A stretch of DNA of 64,000 bases, taken from assembly GCA_003260075.1 (NCBI GenBank), contig QLIY01000013.1, positions 310,001-374,000 of the forward strand, in the 5' to 3' direction. This stretch comes from Phallusia mammillata (taxonomy: Eukaryota; Chordata; Ascidiacea; Phlebobranchia; Ascidiidae). Every line of letters begins with the position of its first letter. Position 1 is the stretch's first letter. The notes below the pieces were generated by a model. It saw nothing but the letters and a program-made list of their open reading frames with translations, was not told the DNA's origin and ran no database searches. Both the position numbers and the translations under genes were made by a program. Shown here piece after piece: positions 23,556 through 35,300 of the stretch.

Positions 23556-24897
23556 TTTGTGGCACTACAGCGTAATAGGACATGATTCTTGTTACATAAT
23601 GTTTTAAATTCGCTTTTGTATTACACTTACAGGGATAGCAAAATTATCCTATGTTCATTGTTTAAATGTAGATAACAATAAAACCATCGGGTTATAATAA
23701 TCATTTTGTAATTTATCTCTTCGGAGACTTGAATTGCAAAACGTACAGCTTACATGATTTACAATTAACATTAAATCCTCACCTTTTGCTGGGGGGGGGG
23801 ATTTAAATGTAGATAACAATGAAACCATCGGGTTATAATAATCGTTTTGTAATTTATCTCTTCGGAGACTTGAATTGCAAAAAGTACAGCTTACATGATT
23901 TACAATTAACATTAAATCCTCACCTTTTGCTGAATCATATAAATAGTATATAAGCTATTGCTACCATGTATAATATCAAGTTTATAGAGCTCTTCTGGCA
24001 AATGTAATTTTATCCCGACGTTTCGAAGTCCTATACAGGTCGTCTTCATCAGGGTAAATAACGGGGGGGGGGCGAATGCGACTGGTACAGTGCACGATAA
24101 ACAATGGAAAAAGAATGGTTGCGTTGTGACGTGCTTGCGTTTAATTATTTTTTTCCTTTGTTTATTGTGCACTGTACTGGTCGCATTCAGTGTTATTGAC
24201 CCTGATGAACACGACCTGTATAGGGCGTCGAAACGTCGGAATAAATTACGTTTGCCAGAAGAGCTCTATAAACTTATTAATAGTAATTAAATAGCTGCAC
24301 AGTGGTTCTCGTCATTCAATTTTGTTGATTGGCAGAATGCACCAAAGGATAAACTTTTGATTTACGACGTCAAAGAGGGGGGGGGGGTACGATAAACAAT
24401 GGAAAAAAGAATGGTTGCGTTGTGACATGCTTGCGTTTAATTCTTTTTTCCTTTGTTTATTGTGCACTGTACTAGTCGCAGTGTTATTTACCCTGAGGAA
24501 CAGGACCTGTATAGGACGTCGAAACGTCGGAATAAAATTACATTTGCCAGAGGGGGGGGGGATTAATAGTAATTGAATAGCTGCACAGTGGTTATCGTCA
24601 TTCAATTTTGTTGGTTGGCAGAATGCACCAAAGGATAAACTTTTGATTTACGACGTCAAAGACGGCTGGGGGCCGCTATGTGAGTTTTTGGGGGTCGAAA
24701 ACCCAAATACAACTTTTCCACACAAGAATATTCGGGGAGCGGTGCTTGAAGAAGCGATACAAAACCATCCAGTGTTCCTGCGAATTAAAAGAGAAATGGC
24801 TGTCACTTTTGCAGGGCTGTCGGTGTTAATTGCTACAGGGTGTTATTTCGCTTATCCATCTGCAGCTAAGTTTATTACTAACTTGTTTTGGTCTTAG
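20135..24897 (+). CDS. Sulfotransferase-like protein, copy 2, tail-anchored
   Basis: Exons 20135-20383, 22521-22662, 22923-23029 and 24622-24897 (774 nt, 257 aa). The protein is nearly identical to copy 1: only two changes in the 83-residue first exon (K to E, A to V). The GFSKTGTKT loop, the RDEKAWYKSL motif and the C-terminal hydrophobic anchor are kept. Intron 1 carries a composite hAT (21362-22217). Intron 3 is full of homopolymer joins. Exon 3 also exists as a truncated upstream copy (22790-22883) and exon 4 as a truncated upstream copy (24336-24376), each cut at a G run. Only the downstream copies have both splice sites. The gene is probably functional in the real genome, with the extra fragments coming from unmerged alleles. 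Confidence 0.88.
21362..22217. mobile_element. Composite non-autonomous hAT, copy 1
   Basis: Outer inverted ends CAGTGGTTCCCAACC and GGTTGGGAACCACTG are flanked by 7-bp repeats CCTAAAC (21355-21361 and 22218-22224; one base short of the usual 8). A second hAT is nested inside. The whole unit recurs inverted at 26005-26890. It lies in intron 1 of sulfotransferase copy 2. No transposase is encoded. Confidence 0.88.
21547..21914. mobile_element. Nested hAT inside composite copy 1
   Basis: Ends CAGTGCTCTTCAACC and GGTTGAAGAGCACTG with a perfect 8-bp target duplication CTGTAGCA (21539-21546 and 21915-21922). The interior contains a palindromic GGTGCACCCTAGGGTGCACC region. Confidence 0.9.
22790..22883 (+). 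pseudogene. Truncated extra copy of sulfotransferase-2 exon 3
   Basis: An acceptor and most of exon 3 run up to the codons for RRHNQ, then stop at a G10 run (22884-22893). The complete exon follows at 22923-23029. There is no donor, so it cannot be used. Probably an unmerged allele. Confidence 0.8.
23184..23932. repeat. Cluster of homopolymer joins in sulfotransferase-2 intron 3
   Basis: G10 at 23313-23322 joins two copies of the segment starting TCTCGACATGTCCGGAATTT. G52 at 23503-23554 interrupts a hAT-like start (CAGTGGTTCCCAAAC at 23462). G10 at 23791-23800 joins two ~130-bp copies starting ATTTAAATGTAGATAACAAT. No coding content. Confidence 0.8.
24003..24561. repeat. Inverted and duplicated CTGATGA/GAAACGTC repeat cluster
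   Basis: Three related termini: 24003-24060 (minus orientation), about 24190-24245 and 24480-24545 (plus). Each contains CTGATGA or CTGAGGA, then ACCTGTATAGG, then GAAACGTCGG. G runs at 24063-24072, 24377-24387 and 24552-24561 cut the region into overlapping allele-like pieces. Between them is a ~90-bp inverted repeat centred near 24140 that includes ACAATGG and GTGCACTGTAC blocks. Confidence 0.65.
24336..24376 (+). pseudogene. Truncated extra copy of sulfotransferase-2 exon 4
   Basis: An acceptor and the first 13 codons of exon 4 (NAPKDKLLIYDVK) end at a G11 run. The complete exon is at 24622-24897. Confidence 0.8.
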
Positions 24898-25207
24898 TTA
24901 TAAGACGTTTTTTATTGTAGAAAATTGTTTTTTTTTAATTTGAAGTCAAAGGTGTAGGCTACAAGGAAAATGAAAATAACTTATCAAAATAAAGTTGGTG
25001 CAACTGTTACAATATGAATATAAAACATATATGCGCAAGCCGTCGCCTTTAAACTGTGGTTAAAGTTTCGCTTGTTAATTAGCATTTTTAATTGTTTCGT
25101 TGTTGGTGGCAAAATAAACTTAGTGAAATCGATCTAAAAACGACCTACAAATCTATTTCAGCAGCTTTGCACTGATGATTCCTTTGCAATTTTAAACTTA
25201 TGTTTTA

Positions 25208-25330
25208 ATACACTTTTCAAGCCTTGTCCTACCTACTGATCTTGCCCTGGGGCAAATCATTCTATATTAATTTTAATTGTGGTCAGTTCTTGCAAAGTAT
25301 CTTCGCCCAGAAGGTACCTTTGCTTTCACA
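25208..25330 (+). pseudogene. Degraded remnant of the EGF-gene 3' UTR
   Basis: Blocks such as GATCTTGCCC, GGGGCAAATCATT and CTTTCACAAAAAT align in order with the EGF 3' UTR at about 16190-16345. It sits at the matching place after copy 2, as 19610 does after copy 1. The exon itself is no longer recognisable. Confidence 0.45.
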
Positions 25331-26004
25331 AAAATCCTGGTCATGGCAATATATTTGGACAGTGTGCCGTTAGAAAATGACCAATAACATGTGTGTTCTG
25401 AACATGAACACTTATGTTTTTATTTAAATTGAGTAGCGGAAGCTGGTATGACTTACGTTCTGTCGGAATACGTCTCTACGAAACGACTGTGTGCTGGACA
25501 GTGACAAGACAATAACAGAGTTTTACGTCATTATGATTGTTTGTGTGTGTGGGTTTAGTTGTATAATTAACTGCTATTCATGTAAGAGATCAGTATTGTG
25601 ACACAAATGTGAAAATTTAGGCAATGTTTATACTACACCGCTTTGAATACAATATGTTCTATAGTTAAATACTGGGTACAGCTTATGACCAACTAACTAA
25701 GCTAGTTAAAAAGTCCGTTAAAAAAAAGCTTGTAAGGTTATCAATTTGAAAGAAATAGATAAGAATATATTTAAGCAGTGGTCCCAAATCGGGATTGCCT
25801 CCCAAGGGAGATAATTTAAAACTTGTGGGAAGAAATTAGTTAATTTTGTACATGCGGTTTGTAAATTGACACCTTAGCTCTGGGAATATGACATGTGAAG
25901 TTGATATAAGACCCATTTTTTGTATGGTTTAGCATCTACTATGTAGTCTATATTTTTTAAAGTAAGGAATTTATCGATAAAGGTTGGGAACCGTTCTTTT
26001 AGAG

Positions 26005-26890
26005 CAGTGGTTCCCAACCTGGGGTTCGCGGACCCCCAAGGGGTCCGTGAGATGGTTTCAGGGGGTCCGTGTGGAGACAAACATTTGTAGCAGTATTAAC
26101 AACAGTACAATATTTTTTAAGTTCCCAAACCGTTTTTACAATCCTGCATCTGAGTGCAAACTGTTTATCAAATCCTTGGATCAAGAAAAACTTGTGATTG
26201 TTCCTCCATTGTGACATCACAACATACATTAACAATAGAATTCTTTGTGCTTTGTTTTAAGCATTGTACACTACAAAATTTATCTCTTTGTTGCATTGAC
26301 TGCTACAGCAGTGCTCTTCAACCGGTGTGCACGGTGCACCCTAGGGTGCACCAAAATATGCATGGGGTGCACCAGTACGAAATGGTATACAAGGGTGCAT
26401 CACAAACTATAATGAACCATTAATGTTTGACCTGCAGGATATTAGAAAAAGGGTGTAGGTTTCAATTGATGTATAAACGAACCTTTTATTTTTTTGACTG
26501 TTTATGTCTAACACTTTCAGTGCAGTCGACGTATATCTACTTCAAAAGACGCTTTGCGCACAGTGCAGATTGACGTTAATTTACGTCAAAAGTTTTTGAT
26601 CAAAAATGTTTACGTCAAATGTTTTGATTTTAAGTAAACAGGGTGCATGAGTTCGTCACAACAACTTTAAGGGTTCACCAGACCAAAGAGGGTTGAAGAG
26701 CACTGTGCTACAGTACAGAACTTTATTGAGATTAAAGGACTGTGAAGGTTGATAATTCTGCCCCCCAAATAGTATAATAACGTATAGGTATAATGAAGGA
26801 AACGAAAAAAGGCTAAAGTACGTTGGGGGTCCGCAGACCGATAAAATTTATAAAAGGGGTCCGTGACTGCAAAAAGGTTGGGAACCACTG
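26005..26890. mobile_element. Composite non-autonomous hAT, copy 2 (inverted)
   Basis: The same composite as 21362-22217 in opposite orientation, with outer ends CAGTGGTTCCCAACC and GGTTGGGAACCACTG. A perfect and different 8-bp target duplication TTTTAGAG lies at 25997-26004 and 26891-26898. The nested element is at 26309-26705. Confidence 0.92.
26309..26705. mobile_element. Nested hAT inside composite copy 2
   Basis: Ends CAGTGCTCTTCAACC and GGTTGAAGAGCACTG, with target duplication TGCTACAG (26301-26308 and 26706-26713). This is the reverse complement of the CTGTAGCA duplication in copy 1, so both share one ancestral nesting event. Confidence 0.9.
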
Positions 26891-27101
26891 TTTTAGAGCT
26901 TCAAATTGTGTATGAACGACTTTAAAGAATGAAATCAAAAATCAGTTGCAACTTTGACTACGCCAAGACAAACTCAAAACATGTGAGGCATCGTCATGAT
27001 AAGATATTACATATTACATTACTAATGACAATGTATTTTCTTTTAATGCACACAGAATTTGAAACAATAAGTTTAGCAGCCTATAGATAGGCCAGAAAAA
27101 A

Positions 27102-29386
27102 ATGAAGGTTATTGTAGCAGGATTTTCAAAAACTGGCACAACAACAATGAACGCTGCTCTGACCCAGCTTGGATATAATGTGTATGATTGTTTCGAGCAT
27201 TTCTTCTACGCGGGAAAAGAATGGATAGCTTGTATGGAATCGGGCGACGTTTCTGGCTTAAAGGAGAAATACAAAAATGTTGACGCAGTTTGTGATGTTC
27301 CAGTCTTTCACTACTGGCAAGAACTGCTCGAAATTTTCCCAGAAGCCAAGGTAGATAAACAAAATATGTGAGGAGCATACTGGCTAAAACAAACGTTAAA
27401 AGCCATCTGCTATATCCTCAGTCGGCAAATGCTTAATAAGCCATTAACTGATTAACAGTTATTTACAGCACTTAAGCATTTTATACCCAGGGTCATGTAA
27501 AAATTGTACAAAGGAGTATACTTTTATTCAAAACAGGGTGGTCCAAGATCAAGCGAATTACGAGCAGTTACAACTGTTATAAAGTTCCATGTTTGCAACC
27601 AGGAAAAAAAATTAACGCGTTTGCTTCATCACATAGAGCGCAAACGCCCTAAATTGTTGCCCCACAATAAATACGTATTTAATCAACTTGCTATTCGACG
27701 ATGAGTGCAGTATAAAGGGCTGTGTCTACTGCATTTGATTAGATGACTGTGATTAGATGACTGTTTGCAGAAAGTGTTGCACAAAAGTTCCTGGCATGTC
27801 GACCGTGTGTCAGGGCTTAAACCACTCTCATATAAAACATAACATATGATGGCAATTTTTATATAATCATGCAATTTTGAATATTACAAAACACCAGTAA
27901 TGTGTTTCAAATTGCTCTTGCTTTCTAAGAGATTTTGTTAGTAATTCCTTGTTTCAACACTAAATACGTTATATCAAAGGTAGTATTGATGGTAAGAGAC
28001 GAGGAATCGTGGTACAGAAGTCTTCAGTCACAAGTAAACACCGCTAACAGCAGCATTGTACATCGTTTGTTGTGCCTATGTCCCACCGGATATGCTTTAC
28101 ATCAGTTTTTTAACTACGTAGGTAAGAAAATATCAATGAGAATGGTGGGCGCCTCCACAAATGCAGCAATAACGAATTAGCGACACCTTGTGTACAAATA
28201 TTTCTGTTGAAAACCGTCACTTACAATAGAATCAAAATCGTGTTTGTTTCTAGGTTATTGTTCTGAGGCTACTTTAGAATTGTCAGTTATTTATAAAAAA
28301 TACAGATTTTGTTGCTTTGAGAAGTACATAAGGGTGTTAAAAATTGACGTTTAGATGTTTTTTGGTAATATAGTTAGACATAGTGTTGCGCAAGTATGCC
28401 TGGCAGTAAAAGATCATTCTTCAATTAATGTTTTTAACTTTGTTGTTTTCTAACAAAACGTTACTTGTGGAAAAAAGTCGTAGTATATTTTAGAAATTTT
28501 TAGTGCGATTTAAAACCATTTTAAAACAGTAATTTTTTTCAGCAATATCAGTTTTCGGAACACCTCCATTACTGCCCTGGCAAAAACAAAGGTTGGATAA
28601 GGGCAAAGCACTGCAGGTCTATCGGAGACACAACAACTATGTCTTACAGGTACACGTCAAACTTATTATTTGTGTTTGTTTTATCTTGGTAGTATTCCAA
28701 AGCAGCAGTAACATAAAGCTACAAACGATTACCGTAGGCCAGTGGTCGTCAACCTACCCCCCCCCCCATATTTGTTTGTAATTATGTACAGTTTGTGTAA
28801 TTGTTCTTTCGATTGAGCATTACTAAAAACACTTTTCTCAGTGTTGAAAGAAATGGGGTCGCATGTAAATTCTGATTTCATTTTCCCTTAAATTGGGGTC
28901 GCCTATAAAAAAGGTTGAAGACCACTGCCGTAGGCTACACCCTTTTTTGTGCCGTTTGGTATGCTTAAGCGTATTTTGCTTAGTATTGTGGTTCTTAAAC
29001 ATTTTATATTTACACAATGGCTTAATGACTTTTTGTTCTTATTTACGGTCAAACCGGTGTTCGCCTAAGCTCCGTTTTGACTGGTTGATGAATCGGAAAC
29101 GTTTTTTTTTCATTACTAGAATGCCCCCAAAGAAAAACTTTTGATTTACGATGTGAAAGACGGTTGGGGACCGCTCTGTGACTTTTTGGGTGCCGAGAAC
29201 CCGATGACACCGTTTCCACACAAGAATATTCGTGGGAAAGGGTTGGAAAAAGCAATCGAAAAACACCCAGTTTTCGTAAAAATTAAAAATGAAATGATCA
29301 TTGCAATGACAGGATTGTCGTTGTTAGTTGCTGCTGGATGTTACTTTGCTTATCCAACTGCGGTTAAGTATGTCACGAAAATGTAA
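27102..29386 (+). CDS. Sulfotransferase-like protein, copy 3, tail-anchored
   Basis: Exons 27102-27350, 27980-28121, 28543-28649 and 29120-29386 (765 nt, 254 aa), with the same intron positions and phases as copies 1 and 2. It is more diverged: GFSKTGTTT loop, RDEESWYRSL motif, GTPPLLPWQKQR in exon 3, and a C-terminus three residues shorter (ending TAVKYVTKM). The hydrophobic anchor (MIIAMTGLSLLVAAGCYFAY) is kept. The exon 2 acceptor is weak (ATATCAAAG before GTAGTATTG). The divergence implies that copy 3 split off before the copy 1/copy 2 duplication. A hAT lies in intron 3. Confidence 0.88.
28740..28927. mobile_element. Short non-autonomous hAT in sulfotransferase-3 intron 3
   Basis: Ends CAGTGGTCGTCAACCT and GGTTGAAGACCACTG with a perfect target duplication CCGTAGGC (28732-28739 and 28928-28935). 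Contains a C11 run at 28757-28767. Confidence 0.9.
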
Positions 29387-29954
29387 TAATCTTAACAATT
29401 AGGATGTTTTGTTTGTGGAGAAATTGTTTAAAAATAACAAATATCTTTCTGCACGCTGTTTATTTTTGTTTTTAAAAATCGTTTTATGTTTTTTGTTTGA
29501 AAGAATTTGAACTTATTATATTTATTCAGCAATTAGCCAATGTTACTTATAACAAATCTTCTTGGAAACTATAACGTTTTTTCGTATGGTTCCGCGCTTT
29601 GTTTTATTTTTTAGTTAAACAGACATTTTTGTGACTAAACAAGCCTTTATGTCGGTTTGCACACATTTATATTCACTGCCAACCGTTTACCAGCGCAAAA
29701 TAAATTCAAAAATACAGGCGTATCAATTTGTTTACTTTTAGTAGGATTGCCATACGTCAAATATACGTCAGGGAGAAATGTTAAAATGCACTTAAAAGTC
29801 AGGAATTTAAGAAGAAAAAATATATACTATGAAATTAATGTACCAACGGAGAAGTTTGCTACAACCGCGTCTTTGCCATAAAACGTAAAGAGGTTACAAA
29901 GTTGTAAAAACACAAATAAAAATTCGCGTTTCAAGAAAATACAGCATTCGATGC

Positions 29955-30031
<77 letters not shown>

Positions 30032-32380
30032 CAACGAAAAGTCGAATGTCGTGAGACATAAAAACGTTTTTTCAGTGATATTTTATTTCAAATTTAAAAA
30101 GGTCTTTGTGGCTCCCGTTGTTAGCTTTTTTTTCTGTGTAAAATTGGTCTGAATGGTTTTTATAGTGGTAAAGGTTGGCGACCCCTGATATATGTGCTTT
30201 ATTTTTTCACGGATAGGCATCCGTTTAGGTTTATTAGACTAAGCTCACTACTCACAGAAAGTTAATTGACAAGGATCAGAGCACCGTATCTAACGTTTTC
30301 TCGTGTCGCCGTCCGTGTGACTATTTTTCCAAATTTATTCCGGAATAGAAGTGTTCTCAAACTGGGATCCGCGGTCCTTTAGTTTAGAGTAGTTTGCGGG
30401 GACCGCGAAAAGGTGGAAGTGATTCTATATTTATATTTGGCGTCAGTTTGTGTAACTAAATAAGTTTAAAACAAAATGAAAGTGAGGATCGACCGTCTCC
30501 ATTGCTAAACAATAGGCTTTATTGCATGCCAACTAACAAAAATGCAATTGTTCGCGCAAAAAGGTAAATACTTTTGTCTTGTCTGTGATGTCAGATTTGG
30601 ATAATTGTTATGCGTAATTTTGCATAACTAGCTAAATTTCTGCAATCAACTTTAGTTTTTCTGAAATAGGACATTCAGGCTTGCGGACCGCGAGCCCTCG
30701 AAATAATGGAAAAGCGACCCTTTAGAAGAAATAACGAGCAATTGGAGAAACCCTGGGTTAACGCCACCGAGATAAATTTTGTCAGGGATTGTGTATCATA
30801 AAATATGGCAACCCTAACTTCTAGTCATTTATAAAAAAATGCTTGCCTGGAAAATAAAAATACACAGTACAATTTTATGTTTTTTTATACAATACTACAA
30901 TTTGTCAATCAGATAATGATAGGTGTTCTTTAATATGCTTACAAACTAAATTATAGAAAGAGCGTTTTCACAAAACCCGTGCTTTCGGAATCAAAACAAA
31001 TGTTTATTGTTATGGTTCCACATGACTGATTTCAATGCGGAAATTTACGGCTACCAAAAAGCATGCAAATTTGCATCAAATTGTCTCAGCGTTTATGATG
31101 CATAAATATTCGTAAAAACGTTGTTTAAACAGAGCGATTACTTAAATGTCAATCTTTCTTTGTTTAAATTTTGATTTTTGGAGTTTTTCAACAAGTTTTA
31201 TTAAGTTTGTTGGGTTTGCAAGTATACGTATTAGTTTCGGGAAGTGCAAATGCAAGTTAAAGCCGGGAAGAATCGGAAGATGCGTTTGTGACTTTCGGTT
31301 TTCGGAACTCTTGGATTACCAGGATTAGGTCTCTTGCCTTCTTCCGCTTTGTTTTAGTGGGTGGATGGAAGCCTTACTGCGTTAATGAGTTACATTACCA
31401 TACCTATATAATTATATTATCAAGACTAAAGTGTTTTGTAAACAGATTGTTAGCTAACTAGTAACGATTAACTTTTACTTTTTATTGTTCAATAGCATTT
31501 AATCTAAACACGACTGTAGGGTTGTTGAAAAACGGAAGTCTTATAATGTAATTTCATTTTCAAATCTGCAACCAGCAAGTTAGTGTGCATGCAGGTGGGT
31601 GTGTTATATTTTTCATTGCCATTTTTCTAAAATTAACTGTTTTTACTGTTTATTTTGCATAGTTGCCACATTTCAAAATTGCAAACATTTTCTCGGTAAA
31701 TTGACTTGCTATCTTTTGTCTTTATCTCACATAAATAAAATGACGCTTTCATCCTCTGCCACCAGTCTGCAGAGCTGAGTATGGCAGCTGCACGTGCGAT
31801 TTTTTTGAAAAAATTTTTGCACGCCAAGTTTTGGGGTTCGCACGCAAAAATTTTGCACCAAAGGTATTTAATTGGGCTGTCTTGACCTCTTTTACTTGCT
31901 TTGCGCCTGCTGAAATTGGTCTTGCATGTGAACTTACTGGACGTGCACGCGGGACATGTAGGTCCTGCACGCGGGACATGTAGGTCCTGCACGCGCGAGA
32001 TCTCATCAGGAACTGCCATGTTCTGTAGATGGGCTCTGCCACATGTTAAGCATAAATTTATTCTTAACGGTGCAGCTGCTGCATGTTTTAACCCCCCCCC
32101 CCTGTAGGTCCTGCACGCGGGACATGTAGGTCCTGCACGCGCGAGATCTCGTCAGGAACTGCCATGTTCTGTAGATGGGCTCTGCTACATGTTAAGCGTA
32201 AATTTATTCTTAACGGTGCAGCTGCTGCATGTTTTATGTCCAATAAATGCACATATTACAATGACGAATTTTCAATCGCGAAGTTGTTGCAGCTGTTTCC
32301 CGATTCTGTGGCACTTGTGTTTTTGTTATGTACCATTTGTATGTCTGGTATCAAAGTTAATACAATATAATACATTTTAT
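29387..32380. other. Intergenic region upstream of GAREM
   Basis: No gene is supported. Contains a C74 run (29956-30029), hAT-like ends near 30174-30188 (GGTTGGCGACCCCTG) and 30353, and a GC-richer tract at 31900-32240 that may be the GAREM promoter or 5' exon region. The 22-bp unit GCACGCGGGACATGTAGGTC(CT) repeats in tandem at 31945-31988 and recurs after a C11 run (32092-32102). Any 5' UTR exon of GAREM could not be placed. Confidence 0.55.
31945..31988. repeat. Two tandem 22-bp GC-rich units
   Basis: Two perfect head-to-tail copies of a 22-bp unit containing the palindrome ACATGT and the CACGCG motif, plus a partial third. A second allele-like copy follows the C11 run at 32092. The position, about 400 bp before the GAREM start codon, would suit a regulatory role, but none is demonstrated. 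Confidence 0.6.
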
Positions 32381-32393
32381 TTTTAGTGTCAAC
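32381..32393 (+). promoter_or_regulatory. Splice acceptor just upstream of the GAREM start codon
   Basis: TTTTAG at 32381-32386 is followed by only seven bases (TGTCAAC) before the ATG. It is either the acceptor for an unplaced 5' UTR exon or a spliced-leader trans-splice acceptor, a mechanism common in tunicates. Confidence 0.5.
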
Positions 32394-35300
32394 ATGGACA
32401 GCATCGATAACATATTGGCGGCAGGTTCAGGTGTCCAATGGACAAAACAAGCAGTGGATATTAATGATATTGGACAAATGTATGGGTTTCCGCAGGTTAG
32501 TAGAGATTTTTCAACCAATGATGACCAAAATTAAATTGGTGGCTGGATTCTAGTGCCCCGATTAACTGACCCCACCAATGCTGCCTCCAGTTGTATTAAA
32601 CTCACAATGCGCCAAACCCACTCTTTGGTGAGTTCCCGGCACCATCATAATATGGTACAGCTGCAGCACATTTAGTGATAATTATTATAATCCACAAATG
32701 GGGTCTGATACTATTTCAGCTTCATAATGTTTTAGTTGCACAGCTGTTTTTAGCTTAGATTTCAGTGCATTTGTGTAGCTATGTGTTCTTTCACAAAGTA
32801 AATAAATGAATACTCATAGATTTAAAATGCTTCCTGTAGTCATAAACTGTGCTTGAATATTTGGGTCTTTTTGAATGTAAAGTTTTCCTTTCTGTTAATC
32901 TGTTTTATTTTCAGATTGTGAAGGTTACTGCTGAAACTTCAGAAAAATATGGACTACCTGAAAATGAACCAGTTATGTTGTATGGAAAACGTCAACTCTT
33001 GAGGTGGGCAACCAAATATACATTGATACAAACTTTAATACCCTTTGCCTGTTCACAGATAGTTACCAGATAAAAAAGGTTTTTCAATTTTGTTATGGCC
33101 TAAATGGAGAAATAATACCGTATGAAAAAACAAGTTTAAAAGAAATAATATATATATACCATATAAAAACAATGTGATTGTTATGCAAATTTAGGTATGG
33201 TTCACCTTCATTAGAAATAGAGATAGACTGATTATGGCACCAGTATTTTGTACATTAGGCCTGACCTTTAAACTAATTTTGTTTGTAACTTGTCATACAA
33301 TAGAGTTTAATGAAAATAGAGACCTCAGGTTTAGCCATGCCTCACCAACCTGTTGGATGCCACAACTTGGCATTAACGACAGAAGAATAGGTCGAAACAG
33401 TGTGCACTGTCTGCAGCTTATGGTGTATTGGTGCTTTTATGCTTTTACATTTGAGCAGCCATTTTTTTCAATGCTGAGCGGCTATTTTTCAGCACTTTAA
33501 ACTTCATGTTTTTTTTGTCAGGACTGTGGCACAAACAATTGAAGAAGGACATTATGTGATGGGAAAACAAATTGAAATTTCCAATGAGTTTATAGGATCC
33601 TTTCGCATTAGCAGTGATTATGAAAGAGATGAAGCTCCTCTTAAGGTAATCAATCAATATAAAAATGTCTAATTCCCCTTCCTTTTTATCTGTCCTCATT
33701 CTAATGCAAATGGTTTGTGTTTCTCTGAATGCTTGCTTTTAATGTGGAAAGCTTTTATTCTTACATTATTATTCATACACTAAAAAAATTTAAACACACA
33801 GAGTAGTAATGAGGCGGGTACCCGATGCTCGGTATCGATGCAATGCTTTATGGATTGACGACAACATGCAGATATACAAATAAGAAAATCATTTTTGACA
33901 AAAGTGGCTTTATTTTTGTAATATTTGTTACCAAAATCATTTTATAAAAAAGATTAAAACTAGTGATGCACCGAACCCACCTAAACAGGTTCCCCCCCCC
34001 CATGGATTGACGACAACATGCAGATATACAAATAAGAAAATCATTTTTGTTTTATAAAAAAGATTAAAACTAGTGATGCACCAAACCCACCTAAACAGGT
34101 TCGGGCTGAAACCGAATATTCGGCCACAAGGCCGAATAAATTTGGCCGAATCAGGCCGAACCTAAAATCCCCGTTCTTGTGGATGTTTTCAACTGAAACT
34201 TGTGTCGTTAATGCGAGTGAAGTGAATTATTACAAATCAAAACCACTTTCACAATGTGGAAGCTTTACTAAACTTGTAATATTTTGCAGACAACATGGCT
34301 CGTATTTTATGGATTCAACAATTGGTTAATTTATGACGTTCCGTTTAGGTGAAAATGACAGTTAAGGGATTAATTCCATGCAATCAAAAAGTTCGGTTTC
34401 GGCCAAATTTTCAAAAAAAGTTTAGGCCCCCCCCCCCCCATGGCTCGTATTTTATGGATTCAACAATTGGTTAATTTATGACGTTCTGTTTAGGTGAAAA
34501 TGACAGTTAGGGATTAATTCCATGCAATCAAAAAGGAAACATCGAAAAACAGCGTATTCGGCTGAATTGTTTCGGCCAACCGAAACTTCGGTGCATCACT
34601 AATTAAAACCAGTTTTAATTAGCGTCTTTGTATATTTTTTGTCTATGAACTTACTGCAACTTATAAAGGTTTTGCAAACAATGGTTTGAACATTGCATAA
34701 AATATTACAATTGTCTTGTATTATTGTTTTGTTGTAGATGTTTAAATCCATACAAGAAGTGGCAGATTACTTTCCCTCGAAGATTTATGTCCAAGTAGCG
34801 ATGACAGTATCTATTAATGATGAAAACGTATTTCTTGATCATGGAGATGAACTTACCTTAGTGAGCAGATCTGATGCTCAACCAGTGGTTGGAAATCCCA
34901 ATAAGGTACATTTTTTCGTATTTTTTGTGTTTATTTTAACGTGTTGCACATTTTAATTAGATGTACAGTTTAAAATTGGCACACTTTGAATTTTTTTATC
35001 TGAACCTAAAAATAGCGCCCTTCGGACAAAAAAATAGTAAGCATGTTAATGTTATCCATTGATCACTAAGTCCAAGTCTATCATGAAGTGGTAATAAAGA
35101 AGCAAATAGTTAACAAGTCATGTTTACTAATTTTGAGTCAGAAGCATTTGCTTCTTTATTACCACTTACTAAAAGTGTATAAATTACACCGTTTGGTTCA
35201 CCAGACCATAAGAGCTCTACGCTATCAATTTTAAATTTTTGCATGTTCGATATATTTTAATTATATACTTGTTTGCAAAACATGAATAATTCAAAATTTG

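Larger units (their letters stand above)
24898..27101. other. Spacer between sulfotransferase copies 2 and 3
   Basis: No gene is seen. Contains the 3' flank of copy 2, a degraded match to the EGF 3' UTR (about 25208-25330), a hAT remnant end near 25981, and the inverted composite hAT (26005-26890). Confidence 0.7.
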
